Source of the DNA: Bacteroidales bacterium
GTDB taxonomy: Bacteria > Bacteroidota > Bacteroidia > Bacteroidales > UBA932
DNA: 64,000 nucleotides
Assembly: GCA_017614715.1 (NCBI GenBank)
Contig: JAGABI010000025.1
Span: 1-64,000 of the forward strand
Direction: 5' to 3'
Position 1 is the stretch's first letter; each line of letters begins with the position of its first letter. Below, piece by piece: positions 24,678 through 33,371 of the stretch. The position numbers were made by a program, and so were the translations under genes. Under the pieces are notes generated by a model that made no database searches, was not told the DNA's origin, and saw only the letters and a list, made by a program, of their open reading frames with translations.

Positions 24678-25088
24678 TTATTCGGCCTCTGCCATCTGGT
24701 CGTATATATACGCACCGGATATGTCGGTATAGGCCAGGTATTCCATTATTTCGTCTTGTGTGAGATTGTCTTGTGTGTCGGCGGCGTCATATTCTGCAAG
24801 CTGTGCATCGCTCACGTTAATATACGTCAGGTACTCCTGGTCTGCCGATACCGTTGCGGCAGGCGATGCGGGAGCGGATAGACGCCAGAACCCGATTGCA
24901 ATGGCGGCCAGGCATGCGGCGGCTGCGATGGGCCAGAATCTGCCAATAGTGACTCTGCGGCCACCGGTCTTGCCTGTGGTGGCAACGCAGCTCGCAACCC
25001 GGGCGGGAAGATTATCAAAGTAACCTTCCGGGACACGGAACGGAGAACTCTTGAGTTCAGCCTTCTGAAGTATGTCGTCACCTTTCAT
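24678..25088 (-). CDS. Probable anti-sigma factor (membrane protein)
   Basis: 136 residues. The N-terminal 45 residues are cytoplasmic (KSSPFRVPEGYFDNLPARV, a motif common in small Bacteroidetes proteins encoded after ECF sigma factors), a membrane helix is at about 51-68 (FWPIAAAACLAAIAIGFW), and the C-terminal acidic part (YLTYINVSDAQLAEYDAADT) should face the periplasm. No zinc-binding ZAS motif is visible. The role as anti-sigma factor is inferred from position and topology only. Confidence 0.65.
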   Translation of the reverse strand: MKGDDILQKAELKSSPFRVPEGYFDNLPARVASCVATTGKTGGRRVTIGRFWPIAAAACLAAIAIGFWRLSAPASPAATVSADQEYLTYINVSDAQLAEYDAADTQDNLTQDEIMEYLAYTDISGAYIYDQMAEAE

Positions 25089-25138
25089 TGTTGTATTGAA
25101 AACACTCAGTATATTAGACGAAAATGGAATATAAAGGT

Positions 25139-25693
25139 TTAATAGTCGATATCAATTCGTTTCTTGACATAGTCCAGCACCTTGTTGTAGGCGTGATGAT
25201 AAGAGGCCTTGAGGGCGCCCACACTGGTGCCCAGTACCTTGGATATCTGCTCGTAAGGGGTTTCGTCGTAATAGCGCATGGTGAACACCACCCGCTGCTT
25301 TGCGGGCAGGGAGGCGATAGCCTGCTGCAGGGTCAGCTGAAGAGCGTCGCCGTCAAAATTGCGGTCGGTTTTGAGCAGGTTTCCTACACGTTCCGGCTCT
25401 TGTGAGAGGGAGAAGGCACCTGTAATTTGCCTCTTGTTAAGGAATGTGAGAGTTTCGTTGGTCGCTATCCGCCATAGCCAGGTGAACAGGCCGCTGTCGC
25501 CACGGAAGCTGTCCATCGCGCTCCAAGCTTTCACAAAGGTATTCTGCAGCAGATCGTCGGCATCCTCATGCACTAATACCAGACGGCGTATATGCCAGTA
25601 GAGGCGTTCACCGTAGATTTTAACTACCTGGTTGAACGCCTCTTCCTTAGCTCCGGACTTGTACAGCCGGATTATGTCAGAATCGTCTGCCAA
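25139..25693 (-). CDS. ECF-type RNA polymerase sigma factor
   Basis: 184 residues with region 2 (RLYWHIRRLVLVHEDADDLLQNTFVKAWSAMDSFRGDSGLFTWLWRIATNETL) and region 4 (LPAKQRVVFTMRYYDETPYEQISKVLGTSVGALKASYHHAYNKV). Length and domain order are those of extracytoplasmic-function sigma factors. It heads an operon with a membrane protein and a periplasmic Spy-like protein, the layout of an envelope-stress circuit. No susC gene is attached, so it is not a typical glycan-uptake sigma factor. Confidence 0.93.
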   Translation of the reverse strand: MADDSDIIRLYKSGAKEEAFNQVVKIYGERLYWHIRRLVLVHEDADDLLQNTFVKAWSAMDSFRGDSGLFTWLWRIATNETLTFLNKRQITGAFSLSQEPERVGNLLKTDRNFDGDALQLTLQQAIASLPAKQRVVFTMRYYDETPYEQISKVLGTSVGALKASYHHAYNKVLDYVKKRIDIDY

Positions 25694-25859
25694 TTATTTG
25701 AGCATCGCCGGAAGCTGTTTTGAAATAGTTCACGAAAAGATTTATGAAAATGTTTTGAGAGATTTTCTCGTCCTGATGAAGGCGCATAGGGGTTCCTATG
25801 TAACTGAATAAGGATGGGAAAAGATTCAAAACAGATCATAAAGATCGATGTTAATTATT

Positions 25860-27872
25860 TCATAACAGCTTCTTTACCTGATTGTAAACGTTTTCTGCGG
25901 TGAAGCCCAGCTTCTGGTCAAGGACTTTGTAAGGAGCTGAGAAACCGAAACTCTCAAGTCCAAATACCTTGCCATTTGCACCCACCAGGCCTTCCAGATT
26001 TACCGGCAGGCCGGCTGTGAGGCCGAATACCTTCTTGCCGGCAGGGATAACGCTCTGCTGATATGCCTTTGTCTGGCTGCGGAACAGACCCTCTGAAGGA
26101 GCAGAAACGATGCGAACCTTCACGCCGTCCTTGCGGAGCAGTTCTGCACCTGCTACCAGGGTAGAGACTTCGCTGCCGGATGCGACCATAATCACATCGT
26201 AACGGTCGTCGCTGCCGGCAACCACGTATGCGCCCTTTGCCACCTGGCTGTAATCGTTGCCTTCCGGCAGGTTGGTGATGTTCTGGCGGGAGAGGATAAG
26301 GCAGGTAGGAGTTGCGGTGTTCTCCATGGCGAGTTTCCATGCCTCGGTGGTCTCCTCCACATCTGCGGGACGCAGTACCAGGGTGGAGTTCTTGCCATGA
26401 TGGTTTTTGAGTTTCTCCATCAGACGGATCTGTGCTTCCTGCTCTACCGGCTCGTGGGTCGGACCGTCTTCACCTACGCGGAATGCGTCGTGGGTCCAGA
26501 TGAACTTCACGGGAGTCTCCATCAGCGCAGCCATACGGATGGCGGGTTTCATGTAGTCAGAGAATACGAAGAATGTTCCGCAAGCGGGGATTACGCCGCC
26601 ATGCAGCGCCATACCCAGGCAGCAGCAAGCCATAGTGAGCTCTGCCACGCCTGCCTGCAGGAATGCCCCGGAGAAGTCACCGGCTTTGAGGGCGTGGGTC
26701 TTCTTGAGGAAGCCGTCGGTCTTGTCGCTGTTGGAGAGGTCTGCAGAAGATACTATCATGTTCTCTACCTGCTCTGCAAGCGCGCCCAGCACTGTGCTGC
26801 TGGCTGCGCGGGTTGCTGCACCGGCTTTCTGCTGGATGGCAGCCCAGTTGACCTCGGGAGCGGCTCCGCTGAACCATTTCTCCAGTTTAGCGGCCTTGTC
26901 GGGATTAGCCTTTGCCCAGGCAGCCTTGACAGCTTTGCGCTCTGCCACGATTGCGAGCAGCTCTTTGCGGCGGCGGTTGTAGAGTCTCTTCACGTTGGGG
27001 AACACCTTGAAGGGGTTCTCAGGGTCACCGCCCAAATTCTTGATGGTATTAACGTATGCGTCGCCGCCGAGGGGTGCGCCGTGGGTAGCACAGCAATTCT
27101 CATAGCTGCTGCCGTCTGCCTTGCGTGCTCCCTTGCCCATTACGGTGTGACCGATAATCAGGGTCGGAGCGTCCTTGACAGCCTGAGCCTTCTTGAGGGC
27201 GCGGCGGATCTGCTGAACGTCATTGCCGTTGATTTCGAAGACCTTCCAGCCCCATGCCTGGTATTTCTTTGCGACATCTTCGCTGGTAACATCCTTAACC
27301 TCGGTGGAGAGCTGGATATCGTTGCTGTCGTAGAACATGATCAGGTTGTCCAGCTTCAGGTGGCCGGCAAGACGTCCTGCGCCCTGGGAAATCTCCTCCT
27401 GAATACCGCCGTCGGAGATATATGCATAGATGGTCTGGTTCATCACCTCATTGCCCAGGCGTGCTGCCAGGAACTTGGCTGCTATAGCTGCGCCCACTGC
27501 AAAGGTATGGCCCTGACCCAGAGGACCGGAGGTATTCTCAATGCCGCGCTCCACGCAAACTTCCGGGTGACCGGGTGTCGGGCTGCCCCACTGACGGAAC
27601 GCCTCAAGTTCACGCAGTTTGAACTTGCCGGTAAGGGCAAGGGTGGAATAGAGCATCGGGGACATGTGTCCGGGATCGAGGAAAAAGCGGTCACGGCTCT
27701 CCCAACGGGGGTTTTCGGGGTCATATACCAAAAACTCGGAGAAGAGTACGTTGATAAAATCTGCACCGCCCATGGCGCCGCCCGGGTGGCCAGAATTAGC
27801 TTTTTCGACCATAGATGCCGCGAGAATACGGATGTTGTCCGCAGCGAGATTCATTGTAGAGATTCTGTTCAT
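25860..27872 (-). CDS. tkt: Transketolase
   Basis: Thiamine-diphosphate enzyme of the non-oxidative pentose phosphate pathway, 670 residues from ATG 27872. A longer frame reaches 27944 but its extra residues (arginine-rich, no similarity) read through the promoter region. Landmarks: ANSGHPGGAMGGADF at about 25, GHTFAVGAAIA, the ThDP-binding stretch ISDGGIQEEISQGAG near 152, and the pyrimidine-domain segment WTHDAFRVGEDGPTHEPVEQ. It ends QVKKLL. Divergent from lepA; the two share a 120-base promoter region. Confidence 0.96.
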   Translation of the reverse strand: MNRISTMNLAADNIRILAASMVEKANSGHPGGAMGGADFINVLFSEFLVYDPENPRWESRDRFFLDPGHMSPMLYSTLALTGKFKLRELEAFRQWGSPTPGHPEVCVERGIENTSGPLGQGHTFAVGAAIAAKFLAARLGNEVMNQTIYAYISDGGIQEEISQGAGRLAGHLKLDNLIMFYDSNDIQLSTEVKDVTSEDVAKKYQAWGWKVFEINGNDVQQIRRALKKAQAVKDAPTLIIGHTVMGKGARKADGSSYENCCATHGAPLGGDAYVNTIKNLGGDPENPFKVFPNVKRLYNRRRKELLAIVAERKAVKAAWAKANPDKAAKLEKWFSGAAPEVNWAAIQQKAGAATRAASSTVLGALAEQVENMIVSSADLSNSDKTDGFLKKTHALKAGDFSGAFLQAGVAELTMACCCLGMALHGGVIPACGTFFVFSDYMKPAIRMAALMETPVKFIWTHDAFRVGEDGPTHEPVEQEAQIRLMEKLKNHHGKNSTLVLRPADVEETTEAWKLAMENTATPTCLILSRQNITNLPEGNDYSQVAKGAYVVAGSDDRYDVIMVASGSEVSTLVAGAELLRKDGVKVRIVSAPSEGLFRSQTKAYQQSVIPAGKKVFGLTAGLPVNLEGLVGANGKVFGLESFGFSAPYKVLDQKLGFTAENVYNQVKKLL

Positions 27873-27962
27873 ATTTCTAGTGATTTGCTTGCTTTGTCTC
27901 CTTAGGGCCCGGTGCACTTGCGCGCAGCGGGATACATCACGCAAAAATAACGAAAAATGGTG

Positions 27963-27970
27963 TATATTTG
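27963..27970 (+). promoter_or_regulatory. Candidate lepA -7 box
   Basis: TATATTTG, an exact TAnnTTTG match, 22 bases upstream of the lepA ATG in the divergent tkt-lepA spacer. No clear TTTG is found at the expected upstream distance. Confidence 0.45.
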
Positions 27971-27992
27971 TAGCGTTTTAGGCACCTTCCGC

Positions 27993-29777
27993 ATGAAAAA
28001 CATAAGAGATTTTTGCATTATTGCGCACATTGACCACGGTAAGAGTACTCTGGCCGACCGTATGCTGGAGTATACCAAGACTCTGGACCAGCGGGAGATG
28101 GAGGCGCAGGTGCTGGACTCTATGGACCTGGAGAAGGAGAAGGGTATCACCATCAAGAGCCATGCAATCCAGATGGACTATGAAAAGGATGGCGAAAAGT
28201 ATGTCCTTAACCTGATTGACACCCCCGGCCACGTCGATTTCTCTTATGAAGTTTCGCGCGCAATTGCTTCTTGCGAAGGGGCGCTGCTGGTGGTGGACGC
28301 CACCCAGGGCATCCAGGCGCAGACCATATCGAACCTCTATCTGGCCATCGACCATAATCTGGAAATCATCCCCGTAATCAACAAGATTGATATGGATGCA
28401 GCACAGCCGGAGGTGGTGCGCGACCAGATTGTGGACCTGCTGGGATGCGACCCTGACGATGTGCTTCTGGTTAGCGCCAAGACCGGCGAGGGCGTAAAAG
28501 AGGTGCTTGACGCCATCGTAGACAAGATACCCGCCCCAAAGGGCGACCCTGAAGCCCCCCTTCAGGCGCTGATATTTGACAGCGTGTTCAACCCTTTCCG
28601 CGGCATCATCGCCTATTTCAAAGTGGTTAACGGCAGCATATCTACCGGTGACAAGGTGAAATTCGTAAATACCGGCAGCGAATATGTAGCCGATGAGGTG
28701 GGTGTCCTCAAGATGAAACTCGTGCCGCGCAAAACCATCGAGTGCGGCAGCGTAGGATACATCATCTCCGGCATCAAAAACGCCGTTGAGGTTAAGGTGG
28801 GCGACACAATCACCCACATTGAGAGCCCTTGCAGCACGGCCATTGCGGGATTCGAAGAGGTCAAGCCGATGCTCTTCGCGGGCGTATATCCCGTGGAAGC
28901 GGACGAATATGAACAGTTGCGCTCGTCTCTGGAAAAACTCCAGCTGAACGACGCCTCGCTGGTGTTTGAGCCGGAGAGTTCGCTGGCGCTGGGTTTCGGC
29001 TTCCGTTGCGGATTCCTCGGCCTGCTTCACATGGAAATTGTGCAGGAGCGGCTGTTCCGCGAGTTTGACATGGATGTCATAACCACCGTCCCCAACGTGT
29101 CGTATAATGTTTATACTACCCAGCATGAGGTGGTTCAGGTTCACAACCCTTCAGGCCTGCCGGTCATAAATATCATAGACCATATCGACGAACCATACAT
29201 CCGCGCCCAGATAATCTCCCGCAGCGATTTCTTTGGCCCGATAATGAAGCTCTGCCTGGACAAGCGCGGCACCCTGGTGAGCCAGCACTTTATCACTGCC
29301 GACCGCGTGGAACTCAACTACGACATGCCTCTGGCAGAGATAGTTTTCGACTTCTACGACCGTCTCAAATCCATATCAAAGGGATACGCATCGTTTGACT
29401 ATCATGTCATCGGATATAAGCAGGCCGATCTGGTTAAGCTGGATATCCTGCTCAACGGCGAGCAGGTCGATGCCCTCTCCAGCCTGATTCACCGCGACCA
29501 CGCCTACGAATTCGGCCGCCGCATCTGCGAGAAGCTCAAAGACCTGATTCCGCGCCAGCAGTTCGACATCGCCATCCAGGCCGCAATCGGCGCCAAGATA
29601 ATCGCTCGCGAAACCGTGAAGCAGGTGCGCAAGGATGTCACCGCAAAGTGTTATGGCGGCGACATCACCCGCAAGCGCAAACTGCTGGAGAAGCAGAAGC
29701 AGGGCAAGAAGCGTATGCGCCAGGTCGGCAACGTAGAGGTGCCCCAGAGCGCATTCATGGCAGTGCTGAAACTGTAA
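27993..29777 (+). CDS. lepA: Elongation factor 4 (LepA)
   Basis: Translational GTPase that assists ribosome assembly and back-translocation; 594 residues from ATG 27993, chosen because [20 protein letters not shown] is the standard start. G-motifs: AHIDHGKST (G1), [12 protein letters not shown] (G3) and NKIDM (G4). The LepA-specific C-terminal domain is present: [20 protein letters not shown] then [17 protein letters not shown]. It converges on trmN6 with no gap between the two stops. Confidence 0.97.
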   Translation: MKNIRDFCIIAHIDHGKSTLADRMLEYTKTLDQREMEAQVLDSMDLEKEKGITIKSHAIQMDYEKDGEKYVLNLIDTPGHVDFSYEVSRAIASCEGALLVVDATQGIQAQTISNLYLAIDHNLEIIPVINKIDMDAAQPEVVRDQIVDLLGCDPDDVLLVSAKTGEGVKEVLDAIVDKIPAPKGDPEAPLQALIFDSVFNPFRGIIAYFKVVNGSISTGDKVKFVNTGSEYVADEVGVLKMKLVPRKTIECGSVGYIISGIKNAVEVKVGDTITHIESPCSTAIAGFEEVKPMLFAGVYPVEADEYEQLRSSLEKLQLNDASLVFEPESSLALGFGFRCGFLGLLHMEIVQERLFREFDMDVITTVPNVSYNVYTTQHEVVQVHNPSGLPVINIIDHIDEPYIRAQIISRSDFFGPIMKLCLDKRGTLVSQHFITADRVELNYDMPLAEIVFDFYDRLKSISKGYASFDYHVIGYKQADLVKLDILLNGEQVDALSSLIHRDHAYEFGRRICEKLKDLIPRQQFDIAIQAAIGAKIIARETVKQVRKDVTAKCYGGDITRKRKLLEKQKQGKKRMRQVGNVEVPQSAFMAVLKL

Positions 29778-30491
29778 CTACAGATAGAACTCTCCGGTCA
29801 AGGACCTGTAACGCTCGTCGCCGATGACGAGCGTTTCTGTTTCCATACGTGTCCCGGGCGAGGGGGAAAATTCCAGCATCAGACGCTTTGGGAGCGCGGC
29901 TGATTTGGTTTTGACAAAACACTGGCGCGTCGTGAACCAGCCAAAAAGGGTCGCCTCCAGAATCATCTTTTTCCCCTGGTCAAACGGGAGGATCAGCGAC
30001 AGCCTGCCACGGTCGTTGAGCAGCTTTGAGGCGGCAAACAACAGATCTCTGCGGCTGAGGGTATCCGTACTGCGGGCAGCGTCGCGCTCTACACTGCCGG
30101 AAGACGGACTGTCGTCGTAATAAGGGGGATTGCAGAAGATTACGTCGTAAAGGTCGGGTGTGGAAGAGTTGCGGCACACCTCGTCCGCATACTCCTGCAG
30201 CGATATCTTGCGGGCCTTCAGATGCCTGCTCCACTGCGATGATGCAAAGTTATCGGAAGAGTCTGCAACAGCTCCGGCATCGATATCTACCGCATCAACA
30301 GTGAAGTCCGCGCCCCCTGCCTTAGAGAGCCTCTGCGCCGCCATCAGCGCCAGCAGTCCACTGCCACAGCCGGCGTCCAGCAGTCGATACGCACCAGAAA
30401 CATCCATCCAGGAGCCGAACAAAACCGAATCAACCCCCACTTTCATTGCGGTGCGGTCGTCCTTTACAGAAAAGCGTTTGAAAGTAAACAC
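29778..30491 (-). CDS. trmN6: tRNA1(Val) A37 N6-methyltransferase (TrmN6/YfiC type)
   Basis: S-adenosylmethionine-dependent methyltransferase, 237 residues. The SAM-binding loop LLDAGCGSGLLALMAA is near residue 37 and the N6-adenine catalytic motif NPPYYDD near 120. The N-terminus FKRFSVKDDRTAMKVGVDSVLFGSW is typical of the YfiC family. The start is GTG at 30491, sharing one base with the stop of the upstream ABC-transporter gene (TAGTG), which implies coupled translation. A 3' fragment with the same ending lies at 24045-24131. Confidence 0.9.
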   Translation of the reverse strand: MFTFKRFSVKDDRTAMKVGVDSVLFGSWMDVSGAYRLLDAGCGSGLLALMAAQRLSKAGGADFTVDAVDIDAGAVADSSDNFASSQWSRHLKARKISLQEYADEVCRNSSTPDLYDVIFCNPPYYDDSPSSGSVERDAARSTDTLSRRDLLFAASKLLNDRGRLSLILPFDQGKKMILEATLFGWFTTRQCFVKTKSAALPKRLMLEFSPSPGTRMETETLVIGDERYRSLTGEFYL

Positions 30492-31141
30492 TATATGAAT
30501 AAGCCGTCGCGCATCTCCAAAGTTCGGTCGCTCATCGCGGCCAAATCCTTGTCGTGCGTCACTATCACGATGGTGATGCCGTATTTATCGCGCAGGGTGA
30601 AGAACATCTTGTGCAACTCTGCACGGGTGACGCTGTCCAGATTGCCGCTGGGTTCGTCGGCCAGCAGCACCGCCGGAGAGTTTATAAGGGCGCGGGCCAC
30701 CGCCACACGCTGCTGCTCGCCGCCGCTCATCTCGGAGGGCTTGTGGGTCATACGGGCTGCCACCCCGAGGTCTTCAAAGAGGGTGCGGGCCCGCTCCTTT
30801 ACCGCCGCATCGCACCTGCCCCCGATCATCGCGGGGAGCAGCACATTCTCCATTGCGGTAAATTCCGGAAGAAGGTGGTGAAACTGGAAGACGAAGCCTA
30901 TCTCGCGGTTTCTGAAGGCCGCCAGAGGCTTTTCTGCCAGGGAGAAAATGTCCGTGCCGTTAATCAATACGTGACCGGCATCGGGACGGGAAAGAGACCC
31001 GAGAATAGAGAGCAGGGTGGATTTGCCGGCTCCGCTGGCACCCACGATGCTCACCACCTCGCGGTCGGAGGCAGAAAAATCGATACCCTTAAGAACCTTA
31101 AGGGTACCGAACGATTTTTCTATGCCTGTAGCTTGTATCAA
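30491..31141 (-). CDS. ABC transporter ATP-binding protein, LolD/MacB-like
   Basis: 216-residue ATPase. Walker A GASGAGKST (33-41), Q-loop FVFQFHHLLPEFTAMENVLLPAM, the signature MSGGEQQRVAVARAL, Walker B AVLLADEPSGNLD and the switch His in VIVTHD. The pattern FQFHHLLPEFTA.EN is typical of LolD, the ATPase of the LolCDE lipoprotein-release complex; no permease gene is adjacent, so its partner is encoded elsewhere. It follows fusA2 by 25 bases on the same strand and overlaps trmN6 by one base. Confidence 0.87.
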   Translation of the reverse strand: MIQATGIEKSFGTLKVLKGIDFSASDREVVSIVGASGAGKSTLLSILGSLSRPDAGHVLINGTDIFSLAEKPLAAFRNREIGFVFQFHHLLPEFTAMENVLLPAMIGGRCDAAVKERARTLFEDLGVAARMTHKPSEMSGGEQQRVAVARALINSPAVLLADEPSGNLDSVTRAELHKMFFTLRDKYGITIVIVTHDKDLAAMSDRTLEMRDGLFI

Positions 31142-31166
31142 AGCTGTAGTTGTATCAACAAGAGTA

Positions 31167-33284
31167 TTATTCCTCCTCCTTCTGCTGCTCTTCGTATTCC
31201 TTGAGGAGCTTCTCCTGAACGTCCATAGGTACCTGCTGGTACTCGATGAAGGTCATTGTGAAGGTTCCACGGCCGGAAGTTATAGAGCTCAGGGTTGTGG
31301 AATAGCGGTAGAGTTCTGCCAGAGGCACGCGTGCGCGGAGTACCTGGAAGCCCTTCTCGGCACCCATACCCTCGATGATACCGCGGCGGTTCTGGATATC
31401 ACTCATAACGTCACCGGTGCAGTCGCCGGGAACCATGATCTCAACCATGTAAATGGGCTCCAGAAGCTTGGGACCTGCCTTCTTGAAGGCATCCTTGAAG
31501 GCGTTGCGGCCAGCGATGATGAAGGCGATTTCCTTGGAGTCAACCGGGTGCATCTTACCATCGTAGATGTAAACGCGGATGTCGCGGGCATAAGAACCTG
31601 TCAGAGGGCCCTCCTCCATTTTCTGCATGATACCTTTCTTGATGGCGGGCATGAAGCCGGCATCGATGGCACCACCCACAACGCAGTTTACAAACTCAAA
31701 CTTGCCGCCCCAATCCAGGGTAGCGTCCTCTTTACCCTTGATGGTGAGCTGGGTGTCCTTACCGTCGATTTTGAAGCGACCGGTAGGTTCAACACCTTCC
31801 ACGATGGGTTCGATGAGCATAACTACGCGGCCGTACTGACCAGCACCGCCGGACTGTTTCTTATGGGTGTACTCTGCAGTAGCGACCTTGGTGATGGTCT
31901 CGCGGTACGGAATCTTGGGAGCGAAGAACTCGACGTCAATCTTATAGTCGTTGTTCAGATGCCATTTGAGGATATTGATGTGCTGCTCGCCCATACCGTT
32001 GATAATGGTCTGGCGGAGCTCCTTGCTGTATTCTACGCGCATTGTAGGATCCTCTGCAGCGGCGCGGTTGAGAGCCTCGCCCAGCTTCTCGTCGTCTTTC
32101 TCGTCCAGAGCGCGGATAGCTGCACGGTATTTTGCCGGCGGGAACTCAATGGGAGGGAAAGCGGTGTCGTAACCGGGAGTATTAAGGGTCTGGTTGGTCT
32201 TGACTGCCTTGAGCTTAACGGTACAGCCCATATCGCCAGCCACCAACTCGGTAACTTTCTCTTTCTTTTTGCCGGCAACTGCATACAGGGTGGTGATGCG
32301 CTCTTTGCCACCATTGTCCATGTTCACGAAATCCTGACCCTCGGAGATCTTGCCAGACACTACCTTGAAATAGGTAACGTCGCCAAGGTGCTGCTCCAGG
32401 GCAGTCTTGTAAACGAACAGGGAGGTCTTGCCTGCTGCATCCTCCTTGGGGGCGGGTGCCACCTCGGTGAGGAACTCGAGCATGCGTTTTACACCCATAT
32501 CCTTCTTGCCGGAGATGCAGAAGACGGGGTAGAACTCGCCCTTTACAAAACCGGCGTTGAGACCGGCGTGAAGCTCTTCTTCTGTGAGCTCACCTGCTTC
32601 AAAGAATTTCTCCATCAGGGCTTCGTCGCTCTCTGCAGCCATCTCCACGATAGCGGAATGCATCTCCTCTGCGCGGCCGGTCAGGTCAGCGGGGATGTCG
32701 CACTCCTCTGTCTTGCCGTCTTCACCGGAGAATTTGTACATCTTCATCTTGAGAGCATCCACCACTGCATTGAACTCCATACCGGGGTTAACGGGGAACT
32801 GTACGGGAACAGCCTTAGAGCCGAATGCCTGATGCAGGCTGTCCAGAGTGTTCTCCCAGTTTGCCTTCTCGGTTTCGAGCTGGTTCACAGCGATGAGCAT
32901 CGGTTTCTTGTACTGCTCTACGTAGCGGCCGTGTATCTCGGTACCAACCTCAACGCCTGCACCTGCGTTCACAACCATGATTGCGGAATCGCACACGTTA
33001 AGGCCAAGGATTGCACCCTCGATGAAATCGTCGGCACCGGCAGCATCGATAAAGTTGAGTTTGTGATCTGCAAACTCTGCGTAGAACGGAGTAGAATAGA
33101 TGGAGCGCTGGAACAGCTGCTCTACCTCTGTGTTGTCGGATACTGTGTTCTTGCCCTCAACTGTCCCGCGACGGTCAATGACTTTGCCTTCGAACATGAT
33201 GGTCTCGGCAAGGGTTGTTTTACCGCAGCGGGTACCACCTAGGAGTACGACGTTGCGAATTTTGTCTGTGGAGTAATTTTTCAT
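31167..33284 (-). CDS. fusA2: EF-G paralogue with degenerate GTPase centre (EF-G2)
   Basis: 705-residue EF-G homologue. The G1 loop is GGTRCGKTT (16-24) rather than GHVDAGKTT. Switch II reads DAAGADDF (80-87) where canonical EF-G has DTPGHVDF, so the catalytic histidine is alanine (Ala84), and G4 is NQLE (134-137) instead of NKMD. Domains III-V are well conserved (GQYGRVVMLIEP, GGAIDAGFMPAIKKGI, RRGIIEGM). An EF-G2 lacking GTPase activity has been described in Bacteroides, where it supports slow translation under starvation and aids gut colonisation; this protein fits that class. A separate promoter lies upstream. Confidence 0.9.
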   Translation of the reverse strand: MKNYSTDKIRNVVLLGGTRCGKTTLAETIMFEGKVIDRRGTVEGKNTVSDNTEVEQLFQRSIYSTPFYAEFADHKLNFIDAAGADDFIEGAILGLNVCDSAIMVVNAGAGVEVGTEIHGRYVEQYKKPMLIAVNQLETEKANWENTLDSLHQAFGSKAVPVQFPVNPGMEFNAVVDALKMKMYKFSGEDGKTEECDIPADLTGRAEEMHSAIVEMAAESDEALMEKFFEAGELTEEELHAGLNAGFVKGEFYPVFCISGKKDMGVKRMLEFLTEVAPAPKEDAAGKTSLFVYKTALEQHLGDVTYFKVVSGKISEGQDFVNMDNGGKERITTLYAVAGKKKEKVTELVAGDMGCTVKLKAVKTNQTLNTPGYDTAFPPIEFPPAKYRAAIRALDEKDDEKLGEALNRAAAEDPTMRVEYSKELRQTIINGMGEQHINILKWHLNNDYKIDVEFFAPKIPYRETITKVATAEYTHKKQSGGAGQYGRVVMLIEPIVEGVEPTGRFKIDGKDTQLTIKGKEDATLDWGGKFEFVNCVVGGAIDAGFMPAIKKGIMQKMEEGPLTGSYARDIRVYIYDGKMHPVDSKEIAFIIAGRNAFKDAFKKAGPKLLEPIYMVEIMVPGDCTGDVMSDIQNRRGIIEGMGAEKGFQVLRARVPLAELYRYSTTLSSITSGRGTFTMTFIEYQQVPMDVQEKLLKEYEEQQKEEE

Positions 33285-33339
33285 TTTGATTTATATGATT
33301 TTTTGTTTATTCCCTTCGGGTTTTTGCGGTTAAAGTGCG

Positions 33340-33371
33340 CAAAATTAGTAAATAATATTCATTTCGTCAAT
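33340..33371 (-). promoter_or_regulatory. Candidate fusA2 promoter
   Basis: On the minus strand ATTG (plus 33368-33371) is followed after 20 bases by TAATTTTG (33340-33347), one mismatch from TTTG-N19-21-TAnnTTTG. It overlaps the last codons of the S46 peptidase gene and lies 55 bases before the fusA2 ATG, so EF-G2 can be expressed apart from the upstream genes. Confidence 0.55.

Noticed and set aside
26397-27905. 502-codon open frame antisense to transketolase
   Set aside because: It mirrors the codon pattern of tkt, has no recognisable domain, and the minus-strand protein is unmistakable.
24045-30491. Integrative element with trmN6 as attachment gene
   Set aside because: The fragment is inverted relative to the intact gene, whereas att duplications are direct; no integrase gene lies between.
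31017-33242. 741-codon open frame antisense to fusA2
   Set aside because: Shadow of the biased codon use of a highly expressed GTPase gene; no family resemblance in the predicted protein.
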